Positions 1 to 12,006 of a stretch of 64,000 nt of DNA are shown here, piece after piece. The notes beneath the pieces are model-generated. The model was not told where the DNA came from. It was given only the letters and a program-made list of their open reading frames with translations, and ran no database searches. Numbering within the stretch: position 1 is the first letter of the stretch; every line of letters starts with the position of its first letter. The translations under genes were made by a program, and so were the position numbers. Source of the stretch: Cladopsammia gracilis (taxonomy: Eukaryota > Cnidaria > Anthozoa > Scleractinia > Dendrophylliidae); the NCBI GenBank assembly GCA_022457155.1, contig JAJGOT010000459.1:496001-560000 (forward strand), written 5' to 3'.

Positions 1-548
1 GACGGTATACGCGCCCGCGAGTTAGCCCTGCGCGACTGCGGGCACACAACGCGCCCGCGAAACATTCCACTAGCCATGACCATGAAAAATGACGGGCATG
101 GGTTCTTTGGTTCTCTGGTTTTATGAGTATGGGGCTGCGCAGACGGTAATACCTTATGTTAAAAAGTAAATATATAACTGGAATAACAACCTAACAAAAG
201 AAAATGGAAGCAGAGATATCCGAGACAAACATATCGACACAGAAATATTGTTTTATCCATTGTCTTTTACTAGTACCCAGCTCTCTCTCTCTCTCCCACT
301 CCTTCTCGTTCTCAAACCTCAAGGTCGAAAAAGGTCTATTTTGCCTGGAATCCACCGGAATTAAATTTTATGTTAATTTTGATCGAAATTCTGCCATCAT
401 GATGTACCCTAGAGTTGCTTTCGCTGTATAAAAATTACAAAATATAATGGAAAGAACGGCGAATCATAGCCCATTGGTTACATTGTTAAGAAGGCTTATA
501 CAAAACTTTGAAAAACGAGTAATAAAAGATGGACGAGTAAAATGATAT

Positions 549-634
549 TCCTTCGAGCTGGATTCGAACCAGCGACCTAAGGAAGCCCTTCTTCACTCTA
601 CAGTCCTCCGCTCTACCAACTGAGCTATCGAAGA
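549..634 (-). tRNA. tRNA-Tyr (GUA), intron-containing, variant acceptor
   Basis: The minus-strand cloverleaf has D-arm GATAGCTCAGTTGGTAGAGC, anticodon loop CTGTAG and T-arm GCTGGTTCGAATCCAGC. A short intron of about 13 nt (AGTGAAGAAGGGC) follows position 37, as in all eukaryotic tRNA-Tyr genes. The 5' end reads TCTTCGA instead of CCTTCGA, so pair 1-72 is U-G rather than C-G. A TTTT pol III terminator lies within 10 nt downstream. Confidence 0.9.
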
Positions 635-1211
635 GAGTGATGAAATATTGATGATGTCAAACCCTTATAAAATAAACCCAGTTGTAATACTTTTGTTGAC
701 GACCAGAACAGAGCAAGTTGTTGCAATACGTACATCCTGGCTACCACGCTCTTGCACCTACATGTAAACGCATTTTTTAATCCGCTAATACCTCATGTTA
801 CAAAATTTTATAACTGTATCAAAAACCTAACAAATGGAAATCGAAGCACATATATCCGAGACAACCATATTATCACTGAAATTCTGCTTTGTTCACTGTT
901 TTTAATAGTACCCAGCTTCCTCTCGTTCACACTCTTCCTTATTCGCAACTCTCAAGGTTTATTTTTCGAAAAGGGTCTATTTTGCCTGGATTCTACCGGA
1001 AATAGATTTCACGCTGATGAAGCCCTACTTTGCTCGACATTCTGCAGGTGTAACGTGCCCAAGCCTAGCACAGGCAATACATAAATTGCAAAAATAAAAA
1101 TAAAAACGGTAAAGAACGGCGCATTATAAACCATCAGTTTCATTGTTAAGAATGTTTTTACAAAAACTTCGAAGAAAAGAGTAACAAGTAGATGGACAAG
1201 CAAAACAATGT

Positions 1212-1297
1212 TCCTTCGAGCCGGATTCGAACCAGCGACCTAAGGATGCCCTTCTTCACTCTACAGTCCTCCGCTCTACCAACTGAGCTATCGAAGG
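1212..1297 (-). tRNA. tRNA-Tyr (GUA), intron-containing
   Basis: Canonical copy: 7-bp acceptor CCTTCGA/TCGAAGG, GUA anticodon, intron AGTGAAGAAGGGC after position 37, T-arm GCTGGTTCGAATCCGGC, discriminator A. TTTT occurs just downstream. This is the second tRNA type of each unit, differing from the first in the T-stem (CCGGC versus CCAGC) and at the 3' splice junction. Confidence 0.95.
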
Positions 1298-2005
1298 AAT
1301 TGATGATGATGATAATGCCAAACTCTTAACATATATCGATAGCCTGAGCCTAACAGCGTCGCTCTTTGAACAGAAAGCCGATGATAAACTTAACTGAGGT
1401 GAAAGGTAGGAAGCACAGAATAAATTGACGACCGGGCTATCTTTTAATTTTAGCAATTCTCAAAAACAGACTTACGCGACCGTTTGCACAGTACATTTAG
1501 ACCGTACAAAAGTTCACAAAAAAAACTTTTTCTCCGTCTAGAATAACTAGTACGACTAATTTCCAAATAAAATACACCTGCTGCTTATAAAAATTGTCCG
1601 AGAAACTCATTTGGAAATCGAAATTGCAAAAAGTACACAAACATATTTGCATAAGACCACGCGAGTGAAGTTTAGAACTATAAAATCCAAGTCTTGTTTT
1701 GTTTTGTTTACATCAAATCGCTTTTCAACCTATGTAATGAATGAGCAAACACATAAAAAATGGACAACACAATCTTCTTTCGAAAAATTTTATTCAAATC
1801 TCCAAAGTTTATGTTTAAAAGCAAAACGCGAACCATCAAGAGCTCATCGAGGCCGAGATGTCTCCGATGAAAGAAAACAAAACAACTGAATTTAATTGAG
1901 CGCGTGTTATAAACAATTCTCAAAAACTAGCGAGAACACAAAGAAAAAGTCAATCACAGATTGATATGAACATAAATTCTCATCGAAAAATATATTTTGT
2001 TTTAC

Positions 2006-2180
2006 CTTTAAGTCCCTCCACTGCTTGGAAATTGTTAAATCTCCGCTTCTTCAGTTCTGAAACCCAAAGTGACAAACATCTTCCCGCATTGCTCCCATCC
2101 TCGAAGCAAGATTTTATCTCTGAAAGCTCTTCTATTTCCACTATAGCGGCTTCCGAGTATCCTTTAATTAGTATCCCTGT
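2006..2180 (-). other. exon-like segment, copy 1 of 3
   Basis: Minus-strand open stretch bounded by a CTCAAG acceptor and an AAAG|GTAAAA donor. The other copies are at 4500-4674 and 6827-7001; the description is given under the middle copy. Confidence 0.3.
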
Positions 2181-3048
2181 CTTGAGTGCAAACCGCGAAA
2201 AAAATGCAAGAGAATAACGACCTTAATTTAAACGGTTTTCTCCGCTAAACACAGCAGTGTTTTCCCAGGTGACGTGAAATTGCAAAGATCCCGAATGTTG
2301 TGTGGCGTCATACGCGCATGTTTTACGACGGTATACGCGCTCGCAAGTTAACCCTGCGCGACTGCGGGCACACAACGCGCCCGCGAAACATTCCGCTAGC
2401 CATGACCATGAAAAATGACGGGCATGGGTTCTTTGGTTCTCTGGTTTTATGAGTATGGGGCTGCGCAGACGGGCCTTCGGCCCGGCGAGTGCTCCGCTAT
2501 AGAACAAACTCAGTTTTCATTCCTTTGTAAACGAGCAGAACTGAGAAGGTTGTTCCAATACATTAATCCTGGGCTAAAGATATTCATACATTGAAAAATG
2601 AACCACCGTTTCGAATCTATGTGTAAACGCATTATTTAATCCGGTAATACCTTATGTTAAAAAGTAAATATATAACTGGAATAAGAACCTAACAAAAGAA
2701 AATGGAAGCAGAGATATCCGAGACAAACATATCGACATAGAAATATTTTTTTATCCATTGTCTTTTACTAGTACCCAGCTCTCTCTCTCTCTCTCCCACT
2801 CCTTCTCGTTCTCAAACCTCAAGGTCGAAAAAGGTCTATTTTGCCTGGAATCCACCGGAATTAAATTTTATGTTAATTTTGATCGAAATTCTGCCATCAT
2901 GATGTACCCAATAGTTGCTTTCGCTGTATAAAAATTACAAAATATAATGGAAAGAACGGCGAATCATAGCCCATTGGTTACATTGTTAAGAAGGCTTATA
3001 CAAAACTTTGAAAAACGAGTAATAAAAGATGGACGAGCAAAATGATAT

Positions 3049-3134
3049 TCCTTCGAGCTGGATTCGAACCAGCGACCTAAGGAAGCCCTTCTTCACTCTA
3101 CAGTCCTCCGCTCTACCAACTGAGCTATCGAAGG
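3049..3134 (-). tRNA. tRNA-Tyr (GUA), intron-containing
   Basis: Type-1 tRNA of the unit with an intact CCTTCGA acceptor (C1-G72), perfect T-stem GCTGG/CCAGC, GUA anticodon and a short intron. The downstream minus-strand sequence contains CATTTTGC, a pol III terminator. Confidence 0.94.
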
Positions 3135-3711
3135 AAGTGATGAAATATTGATGATGTCAAACCCTTATAAAATAAACCCAGTTTTAATACTTTTGTTGAC
3201 GACCAGAACAGAGCAAGTTGTTGCAATACGTACATCCTGGCTACCACGCTCTTGTACCTACATGTAAACGCATTTTTTAATCCGCTAATACCTCATGTTA
3301 CAAAATTTTATAACTGTATCAAAAACCTAACAAATGGAAATGGAAGCACATATATCCGAGACAACCATATTGTCACTGAAATTCTGCTTTGTTCACTGTT
3401 TTTAATAGTACCCAGCTTCCTCTCGTTCACACTCTTCCTTATTCGCAACCCTCAAGGTTTATTTTTTGAAAAGGGTCTATTTTGCCTGGATTCTACCGGA
3501 AATGGATTTCACGCTGATGAAGCCCTACTTTGCTCGACATTCTGCAGGTGTAACGTGCCCAAGCCTAGCACAGGCAATACATAAATTGCAAAAATAAAAA
3601 TAAAAACGGTAAAGAACGGCGCATTATAATCCATCAGTTTCATTGTTAAGAATGTTTTTACAAAAACTTCGAAGAAAAGAGTATGAAGTAGATGGACAAG
3701 CAAAACAATGT

Positions 3712-3797
3712 TCCTTCGAGCCGGATTCGAACCAGCGACCTAAGGATGCCCTTCTTCACTCTACAGTCCTCCGCTCTACCAACTGAGCTATCGAAGG
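3712..3797 (-). tRNA. tRNA-Tyr (GUA), intron-containing
   Basis: Type-2 copy, identical in the mature part to the gene at 1212-1297, with intron AGTGAAGAAGGGC and a TTTT terminator (TTGTTTTGC) downstream. Confidence 0.95.
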
Positions 3798-4499
3798 AAT
3801 TGATGTTGATGACAAACTCTTAATATATATAGAAAGCCTGAGCCTAACAGCGTCGCTCTTTGAACAGAAAGCCGATGATAAACTTAACTGAGGTGACGGT
3901 CGGAAGCACAGAATAAATTGACGACCGGGCTATCTTTTAATTTTAGCAATTCTCAAAAACAGACTTTCGCGACCGTTTGCACAGTACATTTAGACCGTAC
4001 AAAAGTTCACAAAAACAACTTTTTCTCCGTCTAGAATAACTACTACGACTAATTTCCAAATAAAATACACCTGCTGCTTATAAAAATTGCCCGAGAAACT
4101 GATTTGGAAATCAAAATTGCAAAAAATACACAAACATATTTGCATAAGACCACGCGAGTGAAGTTTAGAACTATAAAATCCAAGTCTTGTTTTGTTTTGT
4201 TTACATAAAATCGCTTTTCAACCTATGTAATGAATGAACAAACACATAAAAAATGGACAACACAATCTTCTTTCGAAAACTTTTATTCAAATCTCCATAA
4301 GTTTATGTTTAAAAGCAAAACGCGAACCATCAAGAGCTCATCGAGGCCGAGATGTCTCCGATGAAAGAAAACAAAACAACTGAATTTAATTGAGCGCGTG
4401 TTATAAACAATTCTCAAAAACTAGCGAGAACACAAAGAAAAAGTCAATCACAGATTGATATGAACATAAATTCTCATCGAAAAATTTATTTTGTTTTAC

Positions 4500-4674
4500 C
4501 TTTAAGTCCCTCCACTGCTTGGAAATTGTTAAATCTCCGCTTCTTCAGTTCTGAAACCCAAAGTGACAAACATCTTCCCGCATTGCTCCCATCCTCGAAG
4601 CAAGATTTTATCTCTGAAAGCTCTTCTATTTCCACTATAGCGGCTTCCGAGTATCCTTTAATTAGTATCCCTGT
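4500..4674 (-). other. exon-like segment, copy 2 of 3 (unknown protein)
   Basis: A 175-nt minus-strand stretch with a plausible acceptor (CTCAAG|ACAG) and donor (CTTAAAG|GTAAAAC), open throughout. It encodes about 58 residues including GILIKGYSEAAIVEIEELSE and FEDGSNAGRCLSLWVSEL. Composition is protein-like, with two Cys and a CLSLW motif, but I do not recognise the family. Copies at 2006-2180 and 6827-7001 differ by single substitutions such as K/E in the WVSELKxRRF region. It may be a captured host exon now multiplied with the tRNA array, or a chance open frame. Confidence 0.35.
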
Positions 4675-5368
4675 CTTGAGTAGCAAACCGCGAAGAAGTG
4701 CAAGAGAATAACGACTTTAATTTAAACGGTTTTCTCCGCTAAACACAGCAGTGTTTTCCCAGGTGACGTGAAATTGCAAAGATCCCGAATGTTGTGTGGC
4801 GTCATACGCGCATGTTTTACGACGGTATACGCGCCCGCGAGTTAGCCCTGCGCGACTGCGGGCACACAACGCGCCCGCGAAACATTCCACTAGCCATGAC
4901 CATGAAAAATGACGGGCATGGGTTCTTTGGTTCTCTGGTTTTATGAGTATGGGGCTGCGCAGACGGTAATACCTTATGTTAAAAAGTAAATATATAACTG
5001 GAATAACAACCTAACAAAAGAAAATGGAAGCAGAGATATCCGAGACAAACATATCGACACAGAAATATTGTTTTATCCATTGTCTTTTACTAGTACCCAG
5101 CTCTCTCTCTCTCTCCCACTCCTTCTCGTTCTCAAACCTCAAGGTCGAAAAAGGTCTATTTTGCCTGGAATCCACCGGAATTAAATTTTATGTTAATTTT
5201 GATCGAAATTCTGCCATCATGATGTACCCTAGAGTTGCTTTCGCTGTATAAAAATTACAAAATATAATGGAAAGAACGGCGAATCATAGCCCATTGGTTA
5301 CATTGTTAAGAAGGCTTATACAAAACTTTGAAAAACGAGTAATAAAAGATGGACGAGTAAAATGATAT

Positions 5369-5454
5369 TCCTTCGAGCTGGATTCGAACCAGCGACCTAA
5401 GGAAGCCCTTCTTCACTCTACAGTCCTCCGCTCTACCAACTGAGCTATCGAAGA
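5369..5454 (-). tRNA. tRNA-Tyr (GUA), intron-containing, variant acceptor
   Basis: Same sequence as 549-634, with U1-G72 in place of C1-G72; the rest of the cloverleaf is intact. The lesion was copied with the unit. Confidence 0.9.
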
Positions 5455-6031
5455 GAGTGATGAAATATTGATGATGTCAAACCCTTATAAAATAAACCCA
5501 GTTGTAATACTTTTGTTGACGACCAGAACAGAGCAAGTTGTTGCAATACGTACATCCTGGCTACCACGCTCTTGCACCTACATGTAAACGCATTTTTTAA
5601 TCCGCTAATACCTCATGTTACAAAATTTTATAACTGTATCAAAAACCTAACAAATGGAAATCGAAGCACATATATCCGAGACAACCATATTGTCACTGAA
5701 ATTCTGCTTTGTTCACTGTTTTTAATAGTACCCAGCTTCCTCTCGTTCACACTCTTCCTTATTCGCAACTCTCAAGGTTTATTTTTCGAAAAGGGTCTAT
5801 TTTGCCTGGATTCTACCGGAAATAGATTTCACGCTGATGAAGCCCTACTTTGCTCGACATTCTGCAGGTGTAACGTGCCCAAGCCTAGCACAGGCAATAC
5901 ATAAATTGCAAAAATAAAAATAAAAACGGTAAAGAACGGCGCATTATAATCCATCAGTTTCATTGTTAAGAATGTTTTTACAAAAACTTCGAAGAAAAGA
6001 GTAACAAGTAGATGGACAAGCAAAACAATGT

Positions 6032-6117
6032 TCCTTCGAGCCGGATTCGAACCAGCGACCTAAGGATGCCCTTCTTCACTCTACAGTCCTCCGCTCTACC
6101 AACTGAGCTATCGAAGG
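6032..6117 (-). tRNA. tRNA-Tyr (GUA), intron-containing
   Basis: Canonical type-2 copy with intact acceptor, GUA anticodon, 13-nt intron and a TTTT terminator downstream. Confidence 0.95.
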
Positions 6118-6826
6118 AATTGATGATGATGATAATGCCAAACTCTTAACATATATCGATAGCCTGAGCCTAACAGCGTCGCTCTTTGAACAGAAAGCCG
6201 ATGATAAACTTAACTGAGGTGAAAGGTAGGAAGCACAGAATAAATTGACGACCGGGCTATCTTTTAATTTTAGCAATTCTCAAAAACAGACTTACGCGAC
6301 CGTTTGCACAGTACATTTAGACCGTACAAAAGTTCACAAAAAAAACTTTTTCTCCGTCTAGAATAACTAGTACGACTAATTTCCAAATAAAATACACCTG
6401 CTGCTTATAAAAATTGTCCGAGAAACTCATTTGGAAATCGAAATTGCAAAAAGTACACAAACATATTTGCATAAGACCACGCGAGTGAAGTTTAGAACTA
6501 TAAAATCCAAGTCTTGTTTTGTTTTGTTTACATAAAATCGCTTTTCAACCTATGTAATGAATGAACAAACACATAAAAAATGGACAACACAATCTTCTTT
6601 CGAAAACTTTTATTCAAATCTCCATAAGTTTATGTTTAAAAGCAAAACGCGAACCATCAAGAGCTCATCGAGGCCGAGATGTCTCCGATGAAAGAAAACA
6701 AAACAACTGAATTTAATTGAGCGCGTGTTATAAACAATTCTCAAAAACTAGCGAGAACACAAAGAAAAAGTCAATCACAGATTGATATGAACATAAATTC
6801 TCATCGCAAAATGTATTTTGTTTTAC

Positions 6827-7001
6827 CTTTAAGTCCCTCCACTGCTTGGAAATTGTTAAATCTCCGCTCCTTCAGTTCTGAAACCCAAAGTGACAAACAT
6901 CTTCCCGCATTGCTCCCATCCTCGAAGCAAGATTTTATCTCTGAAAGCTCTTCTATTTCCACTATAGCGGCTTCCGAGTATCCTTTAATTAGTATCCCTG
7001 T
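6827..7001 (-). other. exon-like segment, copy 3 of 3
   Basis: Same open minus-strand segment as 4500-4674, with an E for K change before RRF. The splice-like ends are preserved. Confidence 0.3.
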
Positions 7002-7133
7002 CTTGAAGAAGTGCAAGAGAATAACGACTTTAATTTAAACGGTTTTCTCCGCTAAACACAGCAGTGTTTTCCCAGGTGACGTGAAATTGCAAAGATCCCG
7101 AATGTTGTGTGGCGTCATATGCGCATGTTTTAC

Positions 7134-8369
7134 GACGGTATACGCGCCCGCGAGTTAGCCCTGCGCGACGGCGGGCACACAACGCGCCCGCGAAACATTC
7201 CGCTAGCCATGACCATGAAAAATGACGGGCATGGGTTCTTTGGTTCTCTGGTTTTATGAGTATGGGGCTGCGCAGACGGGCCTTCGGCCCGCGAGTGCTC
7301 CGCCATAAAACAAACTCAGTTTTCATTCCTTTGTAAACGAGCAGAACTGAGAAGGTTGTTCCAATACATTAATCCTGGGCTAAAAATATTCATACATTGA
7401 AAAATAAACCACCGTTTCGAATCTATGTGTAAACGCATTATTTAATCCGGTAATACCCTATGTTAAAATGTAAATACATAACTGGAATAAGAACCTAACA
7501 AAAGAAAATGGAAGCAGAGATATCCGAGACAAACATATCGACACAGAAATATTGTTTTATCCATTGTCTTTTACTAGTACCCAGCTCTCTCTCTCTCTCC
7601 CACTCCTTCTCGTTCTCAAACCTCAAGGTCGAAAAAGGTCTATTTTGCCTGGAATCCACCGGAATTAAATTTTATGTTAATTTTGATCGAAATTCTGCCA
7701 TCATGATGTACCCAAGAGTTGCTTTCGCTGTATAAAAATTACAAAATATAATGGAAAGAACGGCGAAGCATAGCCCATTGGTTACATTGTTAAGAAGGCT
7801 TATACAAAACTTTGAAAAACGAGTAATAAAAGATGGACGAGCAAAATGATATTCCTTCGAGCTGGATTCGAACCAGCGACCTAAGGAAGCCCTTCTTCAC
7901 TCTACAGTCCTCCGCTCTACCAACTGAGCTATCGAAGGAAGTGATGAAATATTGATGATGTCAAATCTTTATAAAATAAACCCAGTTTTAATACTTTTGT
8001 TGACGACCAGAACAGAGCAAGTTGTTGCAATACGTACATCCTGGCTACCACGCTCTTGTACCTACATGTAAACGCATTTTTTAATCCGCTAATACCTCAT
8101 GTTACAAAATTTTATAACGTTATCAAAAACCTAACAAATGGAAATGGAAGCACATATATCCGAGACAACCATATTGTCACTGAAATTCTGCTTTGTGCAC
8201 TGTTTTTAATAGTACCCAGCTTCCTCTCGTTCACACTCTTCCTTATTCGCAACCCTCAAGGTTTATTTTTTGAAAAGGGTCTATTTTGCCTGGATTCTAC
8301 CGGAAATAGATTTCACGCTGATGAAGCCCTACTTTGCTCGACATTCTGCAGGTGTAACGTGCCCAAGCC
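7134..8369. repeat. tRNA-Tyr tandem array, unit D (truncated)
   Basis: Fourth copy, B-like, keeping the GGGCCTTCGGCCCG segment. It runs through its first tRNA and the following flank, and breaks off after CCCAAGCCT at about 8369 where unrelated sequence begins. The second tRNA of the unit is lost. Confidence 0.9.
7853..7938 (-). tRNA. tRNA-Tyr (GUA), intron-containing
   Basis: Type-1 copy with intact C1-G72, perfect T-stem, GUA anticodon, short intron and TTTT downstream. Confidence 0.94.
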
Positions 8370-8797
8370 TATTCACTCTAAGTTATATAATAACATGGGA
8401 TATTATTTATTATTAAAAAAGGATACAATGCTCAACAAAAATGATAGATTAATGTCATTCCTTCTTTGTTTAATTTACATAAACTTTTCAGCGCCTTTTT
8501 CCGTTATGCCCTCAAATATAAGAACTCTGCAAATTTATTGCAACGATTCAATCTGGCTCGAGGGTCATCTCTTTGTAAATTTGTAGATTTATAATAGAAA
8601 TTTAAATTATTGTTCTTTTGAAACTCAATAAAAGCTGAATTAGTGTTTTTATAGAGTTTTAAACTTTGACATAATAATTTATCTTGCGAATTGTTCAATT
8701 AATCAATTTCATGACCAGTCAAAAGCTCATGGATATGTACATACCTAATCGTCCTGATGTTCTTACAAATCAAGGCGAAAATGAGCGCGGATGGCCC

Positions 8798-9041
8798 GCG
8801 TGCGTTTCTCGAAGCTCCCGAAGACTTTCGGGCCCGAACGCAATTTTTTAAATGTAGTTTCTAACGAAAGGCGTTGAACATTTTAGCCCACAAATCAGCT
8901 AAAGTTGTGTAGTAAACGTAAGATTTCATTGCTTAGCTTTCAAATTCAACAAAAACCGAATCTTTATTGGTAAACATTCTGCACGTAACACAGCTATTCG
9001 GGTCCGAATAAAAGTTTTCGGGACTTTCGAGAAACGCACGC
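8798..9041. mobile_element. MITE with GCGTGCGTTTCTCGAA terminal inverted repeats
   Basis: The left end GCGTGCGTTTCTCGAA (8798) recurs inverted at the right end (to 9041). Both arms continue with CCCGAA-AACTTTCGGG and TTCGGGYCCGAA motifs, giving about 45-bp imperfect arms around a 150-bp unique centre. No coding capacity. Confidence 0.75.
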
Positions 9042-9241
9042 CTGGTGACCGTTATGTCAGGTGGGATATCATCCTCCATATCTCTCTGAGTCGGTGTCGT
9101 ATTCATCCTCTTGGACAGGTGGATCAGTCATTTCACCAACAGCAACAACTACAACCACGCTATATTATCGCCCACAAATGTGACTGCGGTTACGTCACGA
9201 TCGTGACCAGTAACTGGTGGCATATTCTGCTCGATTCCTTC

Positions 9242-9592
9242 TTAAATTTCTGTCACTGAATCGTCCTGTGAATCCTCGTGGAAAATCACCTTCGTACAAG
9301 AAGGTTGACTGGAATATACTGCTGGTGGCAGAGCTCCTGCTTTGTCTTTGGTGTTTTCACTTCGCACTGTTCTTTGCCTCACAGGGCGATATTTGTCAAC
9401 CAACTCCTTCATGGCTGCTTCAATCTGGGGATCTATGCCTCCAACTGGAGGAGGTTTCATCACTTTGAAAACTAACAACTCCATACTCGATCTAGGTATT
9501 TGGCGCCCCATTACGTTGTCCTTTTCAAAGATTCCTTCGAAATCGTGCCAAAGTCTTGGGCTTAGCTCCGAGAAACACATCAACTTAAACAC
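9242..9592 (-). other. protein-like open frame, unidentified
   Basis: A 116-codon frame with charged, protein-like composition, including FEGIFEKDNVMGRQIPRSSM and DPQIEAAMKELVDKYRPVRQ. I do not recognise it. It lies next to a dispersed repeat (9600-10060), so it may be the 3' end of a transposon gene. No start context or splice sites are convincing. Confidence 0.25.
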
Positions 9593-9599
9593 AGAATAA

Positions 9600-10060
9600 C
9601 CTCTGAGGAGCTAAAAACAATTGCAAGATGTCACTATTCCAATATAGACCGTGACTATCGCATAAGACTTAATTCCTACTTAAGCGGCTATTACTGATCT
9701 TGCAACTCTTTCAAAGTGAGCCAAAGAAACTCCATTGTTATGCCAAGAGCTAGCAAGCAAACGACGGCGTCACTAAATATTCTAAACGGCTTTGGAAAGC
9801 GTAAGTTCCTCCTGTCAGTATCACAGCTAGAGATTTTTTCCTAAGACCAAAGAAAGGACATCATTTAGAACAACAGGCCTGTTATATCTTTATTTTGATC
9901 TGAAAGGAAAAGTCTCTCAGGCACGTACTTGGGGCAGGCTTCTTCTAAAGCTGGGCTAAAATGCTTTTAGCGACGAGCAGGATTTGTGCTAGGCCTGTCA
10001 CCTTCTATAACAACTTATGTGACTTTTTGACAGAACTCCTTCCTGCTGCGTTGCGCAAGA
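9600..10060. repeat. dispersed repeat (also at 36430-36800)
   Basis: Blocks such as GGCTATTACTGATCTTGCAA, CCTGTCAGTATCACAGCTAG and AACAACAGGCCTGTTAT recur in the same order at 36430-36800. The first part (TTAAACACAGAATAA to CGTGACTATCGCA) recurs at 10555-10635. This indicates an older interspersed element of unknown class. Confidence 0.65.
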
Positions 10061-11566
10061 TGCTAACTAACGCATGTAGCACAGTACTACACAACAATTA
10101 CAAGCTTGTTGTACAACAGATAAACAAAGTATTTCTCATCCATTGAGATATACCTACAACGCCACTGTACAACTATAAAAGAGCCATTCCTTGTGTCAGA
10201 AAATATCTTACATGCTTAATAAATCAGCTAAAACGTTTACAAAGAAACACAACTTACATCGGATAGAAAATACACCATTGTTATTAGCTAAACTTAACAA
10301 GCCAATGAAAAGATAGAACATTTGATCCTCCCCAAGCGCTCATAAGCCGCTAACATTCTACCGTCAAATCATTCTACGAGACCTTTCTACATGGGTGCAA
10401 CTGATGAGGTTCACCAAAGAACCGAAACTTGAGTCTTGCTTAACGAGTCGGTACAAAAGAAACCACTTGCATCTGTAAGAATTACAAAACAGATATCATG
10501 CTGGAGATTCAAATATTTCAAACCGGATGCAATGACGCCATACTTCTGACAGCTTAAACACAGAATAAACTCCGAGGAGCTAAAAACAATTGCAAGATGC
10601 CACTATTCCACTATAGATCGTGACTATCGCAGAAGACTTGGATCTTAGAATCTTTTAGTCGTGATGAAGAAACACTATATCGCAAGTTATTCTAACTGCA
10701 GACTTTGCGCTCACAAGAACTATAGAAGCTATAGAAGCTCACAAGAACTTTAGCAACACCGGATGCCGCCATTATGTTGTTGACCTTTTCTTCGCCCCTG
10801 ACTCTGACCAAAGGATCGCGGGCTCTTGGGACGAGATTGGTCCCCCGATTTCCCAGGAAACTGTTGCGCATGAGTAGAGCATGAGTAGAGCACAGGCTCA
10901 AAGTTCAGGCAGGGCATATTTAGTGATTTTATTGCCGATTTCCACAGAGGAGATACGTTTTTACAATACTAAAAGACGATGTTCTTTTTACGAAAAATCC
11001 TTCAAACACTAAACAGTATTTTCTCCGGAAACAGTTAACATTAAAATATTGGCCAATATAACAGTAAACACTAAAAAATATGGGTAAATAACACTAATGA
11101 CTAAATCCCATTCATTGAAAAGATGAACCAACGTTTTGAATCTATCTGTAAACGCATTATTTAATCCGCTAATACCTTATGTTAGAAAGTAATATAACTG
11201 GAATTAGAACCTAACAAAAGAAAATGGAAACTGAGATATCCGAGACAAACATATCGACACAGAAATATTGTTTTATCCATTCTCTTTTACTAGTACCCAG
11301 CTTCCTCTCTTTCCCACTCCTTCTCGTTCTCAAACCTCAAGGTCGAAAACGGTCTATTTTGCCTGGAATTCACCGGAATTAAATTTTATGTTAATTTTGA
11401 TCAAAATTCTGCCATCATGATGTACCCTAGAGTTGCTTTCGCTGTATAAAAATTACAAAATATAATGGAAAGAACGGCGAAGCATAGCCCATTGGTTACA
11501 TTGTTAAGAAGGCTTATACAAAACTTTGAAAAACGAGTAAGAAAAGATGGACGAGCAAAATGATAA

Positions 11567-11650
11567 TCCTTCGAGCTGGATTCGAACCAGCGACCTAAGG
11601 AAGCCCTTCTTCACTCTACAGTCCTCTGCTCTACCAACTCAGCTATCGAC
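11567..11650 (-). pseudogene. degraded tRNA-Tyr pseudogene
   Basis: Recognisable tRNA-Tyr with intron. The 5' acceptor reads GAGTCGA and cannot pair at positions 1-3 with the 3' TCGAAGG. The D-stem has G13 opposite G22 (AGCTGAG instead of AGCTCAG). Probably not functional. Confidence 0.75.
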
Positions 11651-12006
11651 TCGGAAGCAACTGATGAAATGCTGATGATGTCAAACCCTTATAAAATAAA
11701 CGCAGTTTTAATACTTTTGTAAACGACCAGAACAGAGGAAGTTATTCCAATACGTACATCCTGGGCTTAAAATAGTTAAACATTCCAAAAATGAACCAGG
11801 CTTTTGTACCTTTTGTAAATGCATTTTTTAATCCTTTAATACCTTATGCTATAAAATTATATAACTGTATCAGAAACCTAACAAATGAAAATGGAAGCAG
11901 AGATATCCGAGACAACCATATTGCCACAGGGGTCCCACAGAAATACTGCTTTGTCCAGCTGGAAAGAAGAAAAGAGTAATAAATAGATGGAGAAGCAAAA
12001 AGATAT

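Larger units (their letters stand above)
1..2336. repeat. tRNA-Tyr tandem array, unit A
   Basis: First of four head-to-tail copies. The unit boundary is taken at the GACGGTATACGCGC block seen at 1, 2337, 4821 and 7134. It holds two minus-strand tRNA-Tyr genes, each preceded by a similar CT-rich, polymorphic flank with CTCTCT runs. Unit A lacks about 165 bp that units B and D have after GGGCTGCGCAGACGG. It is almost identical to unit C and shares that deletion with it. The short open frames in the flanks are not conserved as proteins and look incidental. Confidence 0.93.
2337..4820. repeat. tRNA-Tyr tandem array, unit B
   Basis: Second copy, 2484 bp. It keeps the segment GGGCCTTCGGCCCG plus about 150 bp that units A and C have lost, so B pairs with D. 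It contains two tRNA-Tyr genes and the second exon-like segment. Confidence 0.93.
4821..7133. repeat. tRNA-Tyr tandem array, unit C
   Basis: Third copy, 2313 bp. It is nearly identical to unit A, including A's 165-bp deletion and the TCTTCGA acceptor change in its first tRNA. This implies a recent duplication of an A+B dimer of about 4.8 kb. Confidence 0.93.
8370..11111. other. 2.7-kb insertion in the tRNA array
   Basis: Sequence unrelated to the array units. The unit sequence stops at 8369 and similar flank sequence (ATGAACCAACGTTTTGAATC) resumes at about 11112. Inside are a foldback MITE (8798-9041), a protein-like open frame (9242-9592) and a dispersed repeat (9600-10060, part repeated at 10555-10650). 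At 10760-10880 a CTTGGGACGAGATTGG block resembles a common cnidarian dispersed repeat. No complete gene seen. Confidence 0.6.

Noticed and set aside
204..8586. Repeated short open frames of 64-176 codons in each array unit
   Set aside because: They lie in tRNA flanks, some run into the tRNA genes, and they change by frame-neutral and non-synonymous changes alike. No protein family recognised.
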